Of a stretch of 64,000 nucleotides of DNA, positions 41,126-53,699 are shown piece by piece; position 1 is the first letter of the stretch, and every line of letters starts with the position of its first letter. The stretch comes from Pomphorhynchus laevis (Eukaryota > Acanthocephala > Palaeacanthocephala > Echinorhynchida > Pomphorhynchidae). Made by a program: the position numbers and the translations under genes. The notes under the pieces are model-generated. The model did no database searches. It had not been told where the DNA came from and saw only the letters and a program-made list of their open reading frames with translations. The stretch is taken from NCBI GenBank assembly GCA_012934845.2, contig WNNJ02003390.1:17930-81929 (forward strand). Direction: 5' to 3'.

Positions 41126-42898
41126 AAATCCTGATGAATTTTCTTCTTATCTACAAACTAAGCTATCTAATTTACTTTCCCTACTACCCGTAGCCCCCTT
41201 GTACCCACTCTTCTCTTTAGATACTTCCCTCCCAGAACTATTCCACCTTCTTCCCGTTTCGTCTGATGAAGTTTCTTCGGTTCTGCTGTCATTACCTAAT
41301 AAAACCTCTCCTTCTGACCCAATTCCAACTCACTTGCTTAAAAATATCTGCTCCTCTATCTCACCCTTCCTAACCACATTGTTCAACTCGTCCATCCGTA
41401 GCCGTACATTTCCTTCCATCTGGAAATGCGCCACTGTTCGTCATCTCATCAAAAAGCAATCTCTCGACTCCTCACTACCATCTTCGTACCGTCCAATCTC
41501 ACTTCTCCCAACCCTCTCTAAACTCCTTGAGCGTCTCGTTCTCAAGCAAGTTAATACATATCTCTTTTCCTCTAACTTGTTTCCTCCCTTCCAAGCCGCT
41601 TTTCGCTCTAATCACTCTACTGAAATTGCCTGTCTTAAAGTTTATAATGACTTACTCATCTCGCGCGATCATAAATTATGTAGTGTCATAGTTTCTCTTG
41701 ATCTATCGTCTGCTTTTGACATCGTCGATCACTCGATTCTTCTACATCGCCTTCGTCATGATTATGGCTTCTCTTTACCCACTGTATCATGGTTTTCTTC
41801 ATATCTGTCAAACCGTACATTTCGCGTCTATTCTAACTCTTCTCTCTCCCATCCTTCATCCATCCCGACCGGTGTTCCACAAGGCCCCGTATTAGGCCCT
41901 ATGCGCTTTTCTCTCTTCTTCTCTGTGACTTGTCGTCGATTTCTCATAAATTTAACTTCCATGTTATGCAATATGCTGATGACATTCTCATCTATGATCA
42001 TGCACCTGTTTATCGTATTCACGATCTTAGTGTTTCCGCTTCGGACTGTCTTGTCTCAATTTCCAATTATCTTTCTTCCCTTCGCCTTTCTCTGAATCCT
42101 GATAAATCCAAAATTATGTGGATCCTACCTCGACGCCTCGGCTTCGAACCTCCCTCCGTATCATTAAATTCTAAAATTCTTCCAATCGTTGATAATCTCA
42201 TTTTCCTAGGCTTCCATTTCGACAACCGACTTTCACTTAAACCTTTCGTTAGAGATAAAGTACGCTCATCTACCTTGATACTCCGCAACCTCCGTCAAGT
42301 TCGTAGATTGATCGATTTCTATTCTTGTATGACTCTCATATCTTCTCTTCTTTTCTCAAGACTTGATTACTGTCTTAGTCTATTTTCCAACTCACCTAAA
42401 TCCACTCTTCTTCCTTTACAACGCATCATCAACGCTGCCGTTCGAGTTCTCCTCCGTCTTCGTCGTTTTGATCATACATCCCACTATCTTGTTTCTCTTG
42501 ATTGGCCTACCATTTATTGTCGTGTTCAAATTCGTCTTCTTATCATTGCTTTTCGCCTTATAACTTCTCATACCCCTTCATTTCTCAACCTTCCTTTTTT
42601 CGACAATTCTCGTACTGTGTATTGTGCTCTGCGTTCCCGTAATTCCCTTCTTTTACATGTCCCAATCTACTCTACCTCTTTTGGCTTCCGCTCCTTCGTT
42701 GTGGCTGCTCCTCTCTTGTGGAATCAACTGCCTATTCATATCCGCCAATCAACATCTATGCCGTACTTCAAACGCCAAATCCAATTCTTTTTCAACAATT
42801 AACTAATTACCTGTGATCTTTGATGTTTTTTTTGTTTATTAGTGGTCATGTAAGCGTGCATTTTGCACGCATTTGCCACGTTAAATAAATTATTGTAT
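41126..42898 (+). mobile_element. L2-like LINE, 5'-truncated, nested insertion
   Basis: The copy begins at NPDEFSSYL, exactly where the endonuclease frame of L2-a ends, then runs through FPSIWKCATVRHLIKK, SSYRPISLLPTLSKLLERL, IVSLDLSSAFDIVDHS (catalytic Asp), TGVPQGPVLGPM, MQYADDILIY and LNPDKSKIMWILPRR to the 3' hairpin (42854-42870) and ttaaataaattattgtatta. A frame change just before YADD separates 41199-42095 from 41930-42802. It is less decayed than 8491-12752. Confidence 0.8.
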
Positions 42899-43735
42899 TA
42901 TTAGCCCCCCCATCTGATGTGACTGGCATCAATATTAGTATACGTATATTTCTACCTAAAAAATCCGGTCTCATGTCCAAAAGACCTGCGGCCCATATCG
43001 ATTCAAAATTCCCTCGTATCGATCTACGAAAAAGCGCTTGGGCGTAGAATCCGCAATCATTTAAGTAGGCAAAATTTAATCCCACCAAGTTTCCATGAGA
43101 TCGTCAAAGGTCGCTCGGTCCATTCAGCTGTAGGTTAAGTGCATCAGTTCTGCCAGGATAATAGTCATCAACTCGCTTACACTGTTTTTCTTGACTTTTT
43201 TACTGAATTGACCGCATCTTCATTCCTTTTGTGATCTCTTCTCTCAGATCCATTGGGTTGCCTGCGAGAATTGTTAACAGGGTGGAGATACTGTTGTACA
43301 CCAAGCGATTCTTTTATGAGGACGACACTGATGCGCGTCAGTTCTATCCTATTACTGGTGTACCCCAAGGATCCCGTCTTTCTCCTATCTTGTTTCTTGC
43401 TGCCTCCATTGAACTCTTTAAAATATTTAAACGCGAACAACGATTAGTGGTGTACGCTGATGACACCACAGTCCTGTTCACTGTACGCAGGTGTAAAGAT
43501 GTAGTCTCTGGCATCATCCGCTTCTTTTTAAGATTAAAACACCAGTTACCCAAGTCCAATCTTATTTTAAATTCCGCCAAATCGCAGGTGGTCTTTAATG
43601 GCACACCTGCAACAAAGCGAAAACTTAAGATATTAGCACTCTCTGCCCTCTCCTCCATATTGACTAATCAGCCCCTCCCTGTCTTCACGAGTCGAGTAAA
43701 ATATATAGGGTTCACTATTACAGTGAACTGGTAGG
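42899..43735 (+). pseudogene. Jockey/I-like reverse transcriptase (downstream of nested insert)
   Basis: After the insert the LINE resumes with APPSDVTGINI and a degraded first RT segment. The frame at 43231-43734 then gives LPARIVNRVEILLYTKRFFY, YPITGVPQGSRLSPILFLAA, LVVYADDTTVLFTVRRCKD and PKSNLILNSAKSQ. The catalytic YADD and the PQG motif are present. The frame ends in the thumb at TVNW; the homologous text continues to the 3' end. Confidence 0.7.
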
Positions 43736-43809
43736 CGAAAGCAGACCTGGATAGACTTAAACGCATCTTGAAGTGAGCTAGGTGGTCCCTGAGATGGGCC
43801 CCAGAGCAA

Positions 43810-43846
43810 AGCCCAAGGGCCCCAGAGCCTCTGGGGCCCTTGGGCT
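43810..43846. repeat. 18-bp fold-back hairpin inside the LINE 3' region
   Basis: AGCCCAAGGGCCCCAGAG (43810-43827), one base, then its exact reverse complement (43829-43846). The equivalent place in the minus copy (about 32395-32425) has only a single arm, so the inverted duplication arose after these copies split. Confidence 0.85.
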
Positions 43847-44159
43847 ATCTCGGGATTAGTCTTCTTTTCTAGAGGACGTCCCCCAGAGCAAAGGCTAAGG
43901 TTTCTTAAGCTTCTTGTCTCCCGTTTACCCAGCATAGTCCGCCTCGAATGGACTCTTCGGGGGAGGGGTGAAAGACCCCGGGAGGTTCAGTCGTAGAGCG
44001 GCGTGTTAGATTGGCTGGAGGGCTCAGATCCCTCTGGATTTGAAGCCGTAACTTGATGGAAGACTACTACGAAGGTTCTGACTGCTTCTTGCGTTTTCTG
44101 TCTGGATGATTTATTAATTTTCCGTGACTTTTTTATTCCCCTGTTTAATTTTATTAAGA

Positions 44160-46955
44160 AAACCTTATTATTAGTGTACTAATTGTAGTGTAGCAGGATG
44201 TACTAACAAAAAGGTTCAGTTCGAAGTGTTTATTTTGCCAACGCACACAAATGAAATTATAAACGAAGCTCGTCGATTAATTGGTTCTTGTGATCTCGTC
44301 ACAATTGACATAATATTTCAAAAGATAGTAGGTTGGCGTCCAAGCCTTTTCCATCTGCCCAAATGCAATGAGAACAGAAATTTCATAACAATCCTGTCGA
44401 AGAAGATATCAGATATGGAAACGGTAAACTTCTCAAGTCTAAAGTCGGTAGCTGTCATGTGTCAATGTTGACTCCAAAAGACTATATCGCGAAAATCTAG
44501 GGACATCTGAACATTAGAAGGCGAATACAAATGTGGAGAACGACACAGCTTGAACTATTCAAAGAAGCAGAGTATATTCAGATTCTACAAACACAGACAA
44601 AGTACGAAAAAACAAGGAAAGGGACAAATGAGATATTCTATAGTCTCATGAAAATAGGCAAATTGAGATCGGCAGTGCGTACTATCGATTCTGAAGTAAA
44701 TACAACCGAGGTACTTAAACTGGATAAAGAGCTGAATGGACGTACGGTGAAACAACTATTACTAAACAAGCACCCTTCAGCTGTCGATGACTTAACCGAA
44801 ACAACCCTGACCCTGGAATATTACACTTTTGGTTTTCATCCAGTGATGAAAACCAAAAGGTTTTCATCACTGGATGAAAACAGGAGCGGCTGACCCTTCT
44901 AAAGTCCTATGCACTCATGTGGTGTTCGATGCTGACCGAATTTGAAAAAGAGTCAATATCCTTTCCGAATCCTTATCAGTTTGTGATCGTCAGATCGCTC
45001 TGCAAAGATTTCACCCTATAGCTCACTCTCAGTGCATGTCGTATGTTGGCACTCGACAAGTTTCCAGGAGTTCATCCAATTGGAATTAGGGAAGTGTAGC
45101 GTATGACTTCGAATAATTTCCAACAGTATCTAAGTTGTCGCGGATGTAGACCAACTTTGTGCAGGACAACGAAGTTAAAATAAATTCGCTATTCACAATA
45201 TAAGAAGTCATTTTGAAAATGATGTGAGTTCACGCATCCTTGCAGTAGATGCCGACAATGCCTTCAATCGTATAAATAGGTCGATATTATTAAAAACATC
45301 AAATCGATATGCCCTTTGCTAACTAATTCCTTACACAACACTTATTAAGTGGATCAATGCTTATGGATGGAAGATGATATCATGTTTTCGATAGAAAGTG
45401 TAACGCAGGGTGATTCTTTTTCAATGGTGGCCTATGCAATGGCATCTTTGACTTTAATCAATAAATTGAAGCTCCAATCCAAACGTACTTATGAGCTGAT
45501 ATGCAAATGATACGTCAATAATTGGTAACGGGGAAATTTGCTCAGGATTTTCAAAAAATGTCACACTGGCCCAAAATACGGATATTACGTCAATCCTACT
45601 AAATGTAAACTATTAATGAAGTTTTCTCCATATGAAAGTACACGGAAAGCATGGGAAGAAATGGTGTTAGCATTATTGTCAACAAAGGCATAGAAATACT
45701 ATGATCACCGATCGGTACAAGAAAATTCGTTAAAAATACATAACATGCAAAATTCATAAATGGGCGCAAATAGTGGATCGACTATCTGAGAAAGCCCAGC
45801 TTGACCATCATTCCTCCTTTGTGACATTCGTATAGTCACTGCAAAACAAATGCACATACATGTTTCGAACATGTAAATGTGATCCAGCATGGAAAGAACC
45901 TCTGGATACCATCGTTGTGAAGAAATTTTTATCCACTATATATGGTCTAAGTTCTGTGACAATGGCTCAGGAGATGGCAATGTGTTTACCTCCACGAAAC
46001 GGTGGACTGGGAATACACATATTTTCAAAGATCGTAAAGGGGAAATATGAAAATTCAAAGCAAATGTGTGCATGCTTCAACTCGGGATTGATCGGAGACG
46101 ACTTGAGACATTTACAAGATCTGGTGGCAAAACATCTACACAGGAAAACAAGAGTCCGTAAAACAAGATTTACCAAAGCACTTAGTTTGACACATGGTGT
46201 TTCCGCTATGGCATTAAAGGAAGCTTAGCAGCTTGGTTCATCGTCATGGACCTCAGCACGACTGATTTCGTAATTAGGATTGAATCTCTCTCCTAGAGAG
46301 TTCAGGAATGCACTTGTGGTCAAATACGGCTGGCCACTGATCAATTTGCCTACAAGATGTGTGTATCGAACAAAATGGGTTGGCACATTCGCTATCATGA
46401 AGTTAGGAGGTTATACTATATTGCGACACCTCATCATCAGAAACTGTGTTTCAGATATGCTTAAAGACTGATGCGGGAACGTTGAGGAAGAACCTATTTT
46501 CATACCTGGGCTTGGAGGTATGGTATTCAAGAAAATTACGACAATGTGTGACCCCAACGCTCGTTTGGATATATCTTGTAGAGGTTTATACGGAAATTGA
46601 TCTTAACGGAAACTAATAGACGTGTCAATATACAATCCGTTTGTTCAGTCATATGCCAGTAGAACTCCTCCGCAGATAATGCAGTACCATTCGGAAAGAA
46701 AACGCTCAAAATATTCAGAAAGAATAAGCAAGGTCGAAAATTGCGTATTTGTCCCTTTTATCGTTTCCGCGGCAGGGGGAATTGGAATGGAGGCAAATGC
46801 TCTTTTGAAACCGCTGGCCACATTGAAATCTGTAAGAGATGATACCGGATAGCTGTACATGTAAGAGAGCTCTGAACCCAACTTATGTTTAAAGCACTGA
46901 AGACGGCTACAATTTGTTTACGGACGCCAACACCTACATGGACCTCGTGAATGAA
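44160..46955 (+). pseudogene. Decayed RLE-type LINE (element F)
   Basis: Family-matching blocks occur in order: the end of the CXC-like domain (CSVAGCTNKK near 44190), IDIIFQKIVGWRPSLFHLPK, the linker TTQLELFKEAEYIQILQTQT and NGRTVKQLLLNKHPSA, RT blocks (DKFPGVHPIGI, VDADNAFNRINRS near 45245, ESVTQGDSFSMVAYAMAS, GPKYGYYVNPTKCKLL), the thumb (TCKCDPAWKEPLD, PPRNGGLGIHIFSK) and the nuclease end (RKRSKYSERISKVENCVFVP, TICLRTPTPTWTS). It is the same family as element A at clearly lower similarity, with many stops and shifts, so it is old. The knuckle and nuclease acids are not intact. Confidence 0.7.
44832..44881. repeat. 23-bp fold-back hairpin
   Basis: GTTTTCATCCAGTGATGAAAACC at 44832-44854, an AAAA loop, and its perfect reverse complement at 44859-44881. 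It interrupts the linker region of element F and is not part of the family sequence. Confidence 0.9.
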
Positions 46956-47385
46956 AAGACTGGAATGGATGAACAAAACAATGCTTTTGTTAAATATATG
47001 CCCCATTTGAGGGGAAGCTTTAATTGTACGAATAATATTTTAATAAATAAAAAAATATTATTATGGTATTTTTACCAATAATGTGTTCTAAAACTTTTTA
47101 TATTAGTGTGGTTGTACTACGCTGAACATGATTTTAACGCGTGGATCTCGGAGCTCGTAAACAAGAAGAAGCGGCCCGGACAAGTTCAAAGCCTATTTTT
47201 TCTTTTAATAAGAGCGAGAGCGTCTCCATAAAAGATGCGTCAAGGCTTCTGCTGAGTCGATTGAGCATATATTGTTTATACGCTTACGTTAAGGGTCTAG
47301 TGATCTTGAGGTACTCACATTCTTGATTCCTTCATGTTCCGGAGTTATTTCGGAAGATATTGAACCGATAGTTCGTTAGGGACTA
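46956..47385. other. No clear gene
   Basis: AT-rich spacer, then probably the decayed endonuclease of the CR1 relic that becomes readable from about 47390. Confidence 0.35.
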
Positions 47386-47389
47386 TGGC

Positions 47390-50300
47390 GTTTTGTTGAC
47401 GCTTCTAGACTATTGTCGTTCGTAAATACTGTTGATTTTTCATTACGTTGTCATTCTACTCTTGATAATAGTTGGACATCACTAAAGCAAACAATTTTAT
47501 TCATCGCAGATGAATTTGCACCATTGAAAATAATGTTTAAGAAAAAATATTTACGACTTAATTGGTTTGATTATACTCTAATGGCCTCTTGCGGCATCGT
47601 AACACACTGTTTAAGGCATATCAAAGGGATCTAACGAAAAGCTGCTTTATATAAGACTGCTCTGAATGCTTATCGACGACTCCAAATCGCTAAGCGCCGT
47701 GCCTATGAATCCGCTGTCATTAATTCGATTTATTCATACACTAAGAAATTTTTGTCATATGTTCTGCGTAGTAGGCGAGTCAATTGCTGTATTCCATCTC
47801 TCAATGTAGGTTCTCAATCAATACTAAATTTGATATTGCAAATGAATTCGCAAATGTATTTAAGTTGTACGCACCCGCTTCTGTTTTGAAAATTTTTTAT
47901 TTTCCTACATTAAGTTTATGTTTGTCCTCCGATAATTGTGAATGATAGAAGAAGTTTAGGGACACTTGTTAAAAAAAAACGATTTATTTTAACGTGGCAA
48001 ATGCGTGCCAGCGCACGCGCACATGACCACAACAGAACAGGACTGTGAATCAGGTGTCGAGAAGGTGTGAACGGAGGAGGTGTTTGAATATGATAAAGGA
48101 GGGGGCGCGGCGGACGTCGAGAGGGAGTTGATTCCAGGCGAGCGAGGCGGCGACGAGGAAGGATCGGAGACCGTAGTTGTTGGAGTAATTAGGAACGTGG
48201 AGTAAGAGGGTATGACGGGAACGCAGCGATAGCGAGGTGGGGCGAGTGTCGTCTAAGAAATGAAGGTTGATGAACGATGGGGAGCCGACAGCGATGATAC
48301 GAAAAGTAACGAGAAGAAGGCGGAGTTTGATGTGGATGGTGGGCCAAGAGAGTTCGGCAACATATGTGGATGTGTGGTCGAAGCGACGGAGACGAAAGAG
48401 CACTCGAACGGCGGTGTTGATTATTCGTTGTAGGGGTAGGATGATGGATTTTGGAGAATTGGCGAAAAGGCTAAGGCAGTAATCGATTTTAGGAAAAAGA
48501 AGCGATGAAAGAAGAGACATACAAGAACGGAAGTCGATAAGGGGGCGGATACGGCAGATGTCACGGAGAATTAAGTTAGATGAGCGGACCTTGTCACGGA
48601 CGAAGGGTTTAAGGGAAAGGTGATCATCGAAATGGAAGCCTAAGAAAGTGAGATTGTGGACTATAGGGATGATCGATGAGGCAAAAGATACAATGGGAGG
48701 AGATATGCTTGGTTTACGGGGAAGGATCCACATTATTTTGGACTTTTCGGGGTTTAGAACGAGATGGAGATTGGAGAGACGTTTGTAGATAGAAGAAAGA
48801 CAGTTGGAGGCAGAAATGCCGATATCGTGTATGCGATGTGCGGGTGCATGAGCATAGATTAGAATGTCATCGGCGTATTGCATGACGTTAAAGGAGTAAG
48901 GTTTGATAAATGGAGAGAGATCGCCAAGCAAAAGAGAGAAAAGCAGGGGACCTAGGACTGAACCTTGTGGAACCCCGCAAAAAATAGGGATGGGAGGGGA
49001 GGATGATGAATTAGAACAGACGCGAAAGGAACGGTCGGATAGATATGAGGCGAACCAAGCTACGGAGGAGGAAGAAAAGCCGTAATCATAACGAAGGCGA
49101 GAAAGGAGGACGGAGTGGTCGACAATGTCGAATGCGGAGGAGAGGTCGAGCGAGATGATAACACTATATAGAGCCTTGTCTCGAGAAATGAGTAAGTCGT
49201 TGTACACTTTTATGCATGCGATTTCTGTCGAGTGATTAGAGCGGAAAACGGATTAAAAAGGAGGGTACAGATTGGATGAGGAGAGATAAGCGTTGATTTG
49301 TATTAAGATGAGGCGTTCTAAGAGCTTTGAAAGAGTAGGAAGTAGTGAAATGGGGCGATAGCTAGAAGGAAGGGAGGGGTCGAGCGATTGTTTCTTAAGG
49401 AGGGGACGAACGATTGCGGATTTCCAGTGTGAAGGGAAGATACGACTGCGGATGGACGAGTTAAACAAGGTTGTGAGAAATGGGGATATCGATGAGCATA
49501 TATATTTTAATATGTGGGTAGGCAGGGGATCGGCAGGTGAGGTTTTGTTGGGCAAGGACATGAGGACAGATGATACTTCTGTAGGTGATACAGGGAGAAG
49601 ATGAAAGAGTTCCGGAAGGATGAGAGTAGACTGGGCAGAGTGGGATAGGATGGAGACCGGGGTGTGAGAGAGCAGCGTGGATACTTTAGTCTGGAGAAAT
49701 GACGAATAATCATTAGCATTGATGTTGCACGGCGAAGAAGAGCGAGCAAGCATTGAGTTAAAAGTATGCCAGAGAGTCTTAGAGTTGAATGAAGTGATGA
49801 TTTTATGCTGCCAGAAGGAGTTGCATTTGGTACGTAGTAGGTTGATATGAGACCGGCGAAGAGCAAGATAGGAATCACGGAAAGACGGAGTGATCGAGCG
49901 GAAATCACGTCTGAGAGAGCGGTGATAGACTCGAAAAGCATGGCGGAGTCGACGCTTTGATAGTAGGCATTGGATGCCAAACCATGGGGCACGGTGCAAG
50001 CGACGGTGTGGGTGAGACTTTAAGGGTTAAGTCTTTCTTCCTTCTCTGTTGCTGGTCATGATAGCATATTTTCGTTTATTCTGCTTGTATTAGCTAATCA
50101 CTTCGCAGGGGCGCTTTGTGATTTATTAAAAAATGTTCTTAGATCCCTGTACTGTTCCTAATGACTGGTGTTTAGCTACTATTGTTACTATTCATAAAAA
50201 ATGCGATAGGTCGAATCCCAATAACTACAAACAGATTAGTCTAACGAATCACGTAAGCAAGATTTCAGAGCGAATTGTGCATAGTAGAATAATTTCCAAT

Positions 50301-51100
50301 TTAAAAACGTATAACCTTCTAAGTCCTGCACAACATGGTTTCCGAAAAGGCAGATCTTGCCTATCAAATCTTTCATGTGCACGTGAGGCTTCGGTAGACT
50401 TGATCTCTTTGGGCACTGTGTATATGTTATATTCTTTGACTTCAACGCAGCATTTGATCGAGTACCTCATTCCGTACTAAACTACGTATTGATTTCTTAT
50501 AGTATTCACTTCAGTGTTGTTGATTGTGTTAACAATTTCCTCGGTGATCGTCAATTTTATATCCGTATTGGTGAACGCCTATCTGATTCTAGATATTTGA
50601 ATACCGGTGTACCTTAAAGTACAGTTTTAGGGCCTCACTTATTTACAATTTTCGTTGACTCCTTGTTGCATAAAATTAATTATGGATGTCTTGCGTACGC
50701 TGATGATTTAAAAATATGGACGAAAATTGATTCGTTAGCGGACCGTGTGAAATTTCAGATGGAATTTAATAAATTTATGAACGGAGTAGTCAGACCGGTT
50801 TATTGATTAACGTGATCACATGCGCTTTGGAATGCCTTCACTTATATCTTCATATATGTTAGGGTTACAATAGATCGAGACAGTTGTAAATGTTCGAGAT
50901 TTCGGAATCATTTGGGATCGGACCTTGAAAACTAGAGTTGGCATTGCTCGGAGGAGTGCTGAAGCTAAGAGGAAACTTTACATTATTAAGAATGTTATTT
51001 CGCACCTATCACCTTCATCTACGACGTGGTAGCAAATTATTCACTGAAATTTCAAATCTGAGCTACTCACAACGCCTACTCACGGTGGATGTTAAGAGTG
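47390..51100 (+). pseudogene. CR1-like LINE relic split by an L2-like LINE
   Basis: The left part (47390-47965) has the EN-RT linker: WTSLKQTILFIADEFAPLK, ALYKTALNAYRRLQIAKRRA and YSYTKKFLSYVLRRR. The right part (50055-51100) continues with VPNDWCLATIVTIHKK, NPNNYKQISLTNHVSKISER, AQHGFRKGRSCLSNL, then a shifted frame with GPHLFTIFVDSL and CLAYADDLKIWTK. The YADD box survives, but at least four frame changes or stops are seen. It is the same group as the LINE at 13060-16930. Confidence 0.7.
47975..50025 (-). mobile_element. L2-like LINE, second subfamily, 5'-truncated, nearly open
   Basis: One frame runs from 49999 to 48050 with a single TAA at 49253-49255, where relatives have a sense codon (LFPPFQAAFR in the sister copy at 41126-42898). 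Before it come the EN-RT linker and fingers (SSYRPISLLPTLSKLLERL); after it the 385-residue palm and thumb with IISLDLSSAFDIVDHS, GVPQGSVLGPLLFSLLLGD, MQYADDILIY, NPEKSKIMWILPRK and LVAASLAWNQLPLDV. The 3' hairpin (GCGTGC-GCTG-GCACGC) is at 48005-48030. It is more G+C-rich and less decayed than its neighbours, so it is a young insertion in the older CR1 relic. Confidence 0.85.
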
Positions 51101-51105
51101 TCTGA

Positions 51106-51718
51106 TGTAAAATCGAAAGGGCAACATAATGCTTTATTGTGTAGATCCGAAAATCATTCAATAAATGTGTCAGCATTCGAATAAGCAAAGTTAATAATAC
51201 TAAATAGTACATTAATCTCCCTACTGGTAAAAATCTTTCATATGGGGCGGATGACGTCTGTTGCTTGTAGGGTATCGAGTTGATGGATTTTCTGATTTGC
51301 AGTATCGTATTTCATCAAGAAATAAACATTTAATCGATTCCATATTCTGTAACGCATCGTCATCATCATATTCCTCGGATATAACTTTTTCTGAACTCTC
51401 GTTTACATTAGTAGTAGACTCGCGCCTCGTGTTCATTTCATCAATATCAGACATATTCGATTTAGGGCAAGTGGGAAGATGTTTCGTCGATACTCGAGTT
51501 GTTTCCCCATTGTCAAAAGTTACTGTTGCATAGTTAGGATTTTCGCCAATCAGCTCAACTTTAAATCTTTTGGTTATAAAAACTTACAATCTTCTTAATA
51601 AATTGATGTAGAATCGAAAGGCCGACAGAAGGCTTTATTGAGTAGATCTAAAAAACATGTAATAAATGTGTCAGTATTCGATTAAGCAAAGTTAATAATA
51701 CTAAATAGTACATCAGTG
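51106..51718 (-). mobile_element. Ty3/Gypsy-like 3' end fossil with LTR-like repeats
   Basis: Two similar segments of about 110 bp (51106-51215 and 51605-51718; shared text caataaatgtgtcagyattcg, gcaaagttaataatactaaa) flank a minus-strand stretch that reads like the C-terminal tail of a Ty3/Gypsy pol (KRFKVELIGENPNYATVTFD, then RVSTKHLPTCP) with an acidic end. This suggests a collapsed LTR element keeping only its pol tail and LTR pieces. It is broken, and integrase and RT are not seen. The family call is tentative. Confidence 0.5.
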
Positions 51719-53042
51719 TCCGTTGCAGGTTAATGTACCTAGATATGCTAGCCATGTACTTTATGGTGAAGGATATTCACGGGTATCCACAACAATATGT
51801 GGTAACAAATAGAAGACGGTGCCACAGGGGACACTCGTTTCATCTGGGAAATTGTGAACATGAGCCAAGTAGCAATCCTCTCGATTATCTTACAAAGCAT
51901 TACGATTTTGGAACGGTCTAGCTTGTGATATGGTTGCACTGCCCGTAGCTAGTTTTCGAAGGGATGTTCTTAATTATTGTAGCAGCCTGTATATTCGAGT
52001 ATCGCCTTACTTTTAATTTAATTTTATTGATTTTGTCAATGATTTGTTGTGATCGACGCTTTTCCCTAGATGGGTGCCATCCGAAATTTTGTGGTAACCG
52101 CTTAATGTGTAATAATAGAGATCCAAAATGTTTATGTTTATATTGTGGATGAAAGTGCGACGATCTATTGCACGCAAGCAGTTGCGCTATTTTGCGCACA
52201 TTGACTTTTAAGTAGATGGATTCGTTATTACTTTGATAAGCTGCGTTCTACCCAAGCTCGGTGGTGGTAAGTGTCTCGTTTGAATAGCGACATTTAAATT
52301 GGAATTTTGTATAGTTTTGTGACTTGACTTCTTTTACTGTTTACCATCCCCATCCCTCGTAATGGCAGTGGGATATTTATTTATTTTATTTAATAAATCA
52401 CAGATTTATTGTTGTATTAATTAATAAAAAATAAATAATTAACTATTAATTAATAGTAATCTTGTGTTATCATCATTTCTATGTTGATGGCATAACATTT
52501 GTCATGTTATATTGTCATATTGCTAAAACTCGTGAAGTTGGTGTTAGACTTTTAACAATATGTATGGTCAATAATATTGTTATTGTTATTGATAGTTACT
52601 ACTGAACTACCAAACTTACTTTATAAACTTTCCTTAATGTACCCCTTATTAATCCATCTTTCACCCTTACCTTTTCTCAACCTTTACTGAGCATTAAGTT
52701 GATGTGATCTTTAAATTAGTATCATTAATGATAATTTGTAATCTTTGCTCAATTAATAATTTAATTAGTAATTATTAATTACCACTTTTTAAAATTAATT
52801 TTGTGATTGAATCAACATTATGTCTGCTAGCAAATATAGTTAGTTAAATATATAAAATTGGTGTTTCAATTTAATTTTGTTTCATAGTCTACTAATTTCA
52901 CACACTTTACTATTAAACAATTGAAAATATCAGAATTGCTAAGATATCATCACTGAACATTTTAAGGTATTCTTCTAGCTTATATATATCTTGTGTAATT
53001 TTCTAGATGTAATAGTTCATGATATTTCACATTATCATTTGA
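51719..53042. other. No gene recognised
   Basis: Overlapping frames on both strands at 51733-52199 contain no motif I trust; they could be more of the LTR-element fossil. From 52370 onward the DNA is strongly A+T-rich with no feature. Confidence 0.35.
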
Positions 53043-53147
53043 AAGTCCATACATGCACATGAGGATATTCGAATAAGTCCATACATGCACATGAGGATAT
53101 TCGAATAAGTCCACACATGCACATGAGGATATTCGAATAAGTCCATA
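53043..53147. repeat. 32-bp tandem repeat, 3.3 copies
   Basis: The unit aagtccatacatgcacatga + ggatattcgaat occurs at 53043, 53075 and 53107, with a partial fourth copy. A single base (c/t) separates the copies. A minus-strand frame across it encodes a repeat only because 32 bp is read three ways. Confidence 0.9.
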
Positions 53148-53690
53148 TGATTAATATTCGACGAAGTACTGTGGGTACTTCCTATTACTTCAACAACAAT
53201 GGAATATTTAATATAAATATTTTGCACCTCTAATAATACAATTATTACATTTCATTTTTAAAAATCTTTTGAATAACGATATGTTTTGAAATGAGTAAAT
53301 GTTAAGTGTTCGAATATACATCGTATATTATTTATAATATAAATAATATAATACTTTAATATATTTATAATACTTTTACGAAACATGAATAAGGACTTAG
53401 AGTCTGACAAATTAAGTATATTTCTAGACTACCACTGCCACAAAAAATTATATTTAAAATAGTTGATAATGATCTTGATAGTTGATAAATATCATATTAT
53501 TGTTAAATGTTCAACAATCAAATGTTGTCATCATCAGAATGTCATCGATAATTAAATAAAATCGTTAACAGCAAAATAACAAAATAGCAATATCAGGAAG
53601 TTGAAATCTTTAATCATGAATGTTCCAGTCAAGTGCACGATTGAAATAATTTGCAATTACGTGTATCGAAACAGTGATATGCCGATGATC
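53148..53690. other. AT-rich, no gene seen
   Basis: No feature recognised apart from short direct AT repeats near 53320-53370. Confidence 0.35.
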
Positions 53691-53699
53691 CATTAAAAT

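Larger units (their letters stand above)
38560..44100 (+). mobile_element. Jockey/I-like LINE, plus copy with nested L2-like insertion
   Basis: In order on the + strand: gag-like ORF1 (38739-39524), endonuclease (39828-40405), linker (40406-41125), an L2-like insertion (41126-42898), RT (42899-43735) and 3' region (to about 44100). The insertion point is proven by the uninterrupted minus copy, where gtggtcgtaacaatgttatt runs straight on to agctcccccatctgatg at 33340-33390. The LINE ORFs contain several breaks. Confidence 0.8.

Noticed and set aside
51733-52199. Possible gene on either strand near the Ty3/Gypsy-like fossil
   Set aside because: Frames overlap on both strands and neither shows a motif I trust; it is left as unassigned sequence.
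53043-53147. CRISPR-like or regulatory array
   Set aside because: Head-to-tail 32-bp units without spacers in a eukaryotic window; it is a plain minisatellite.
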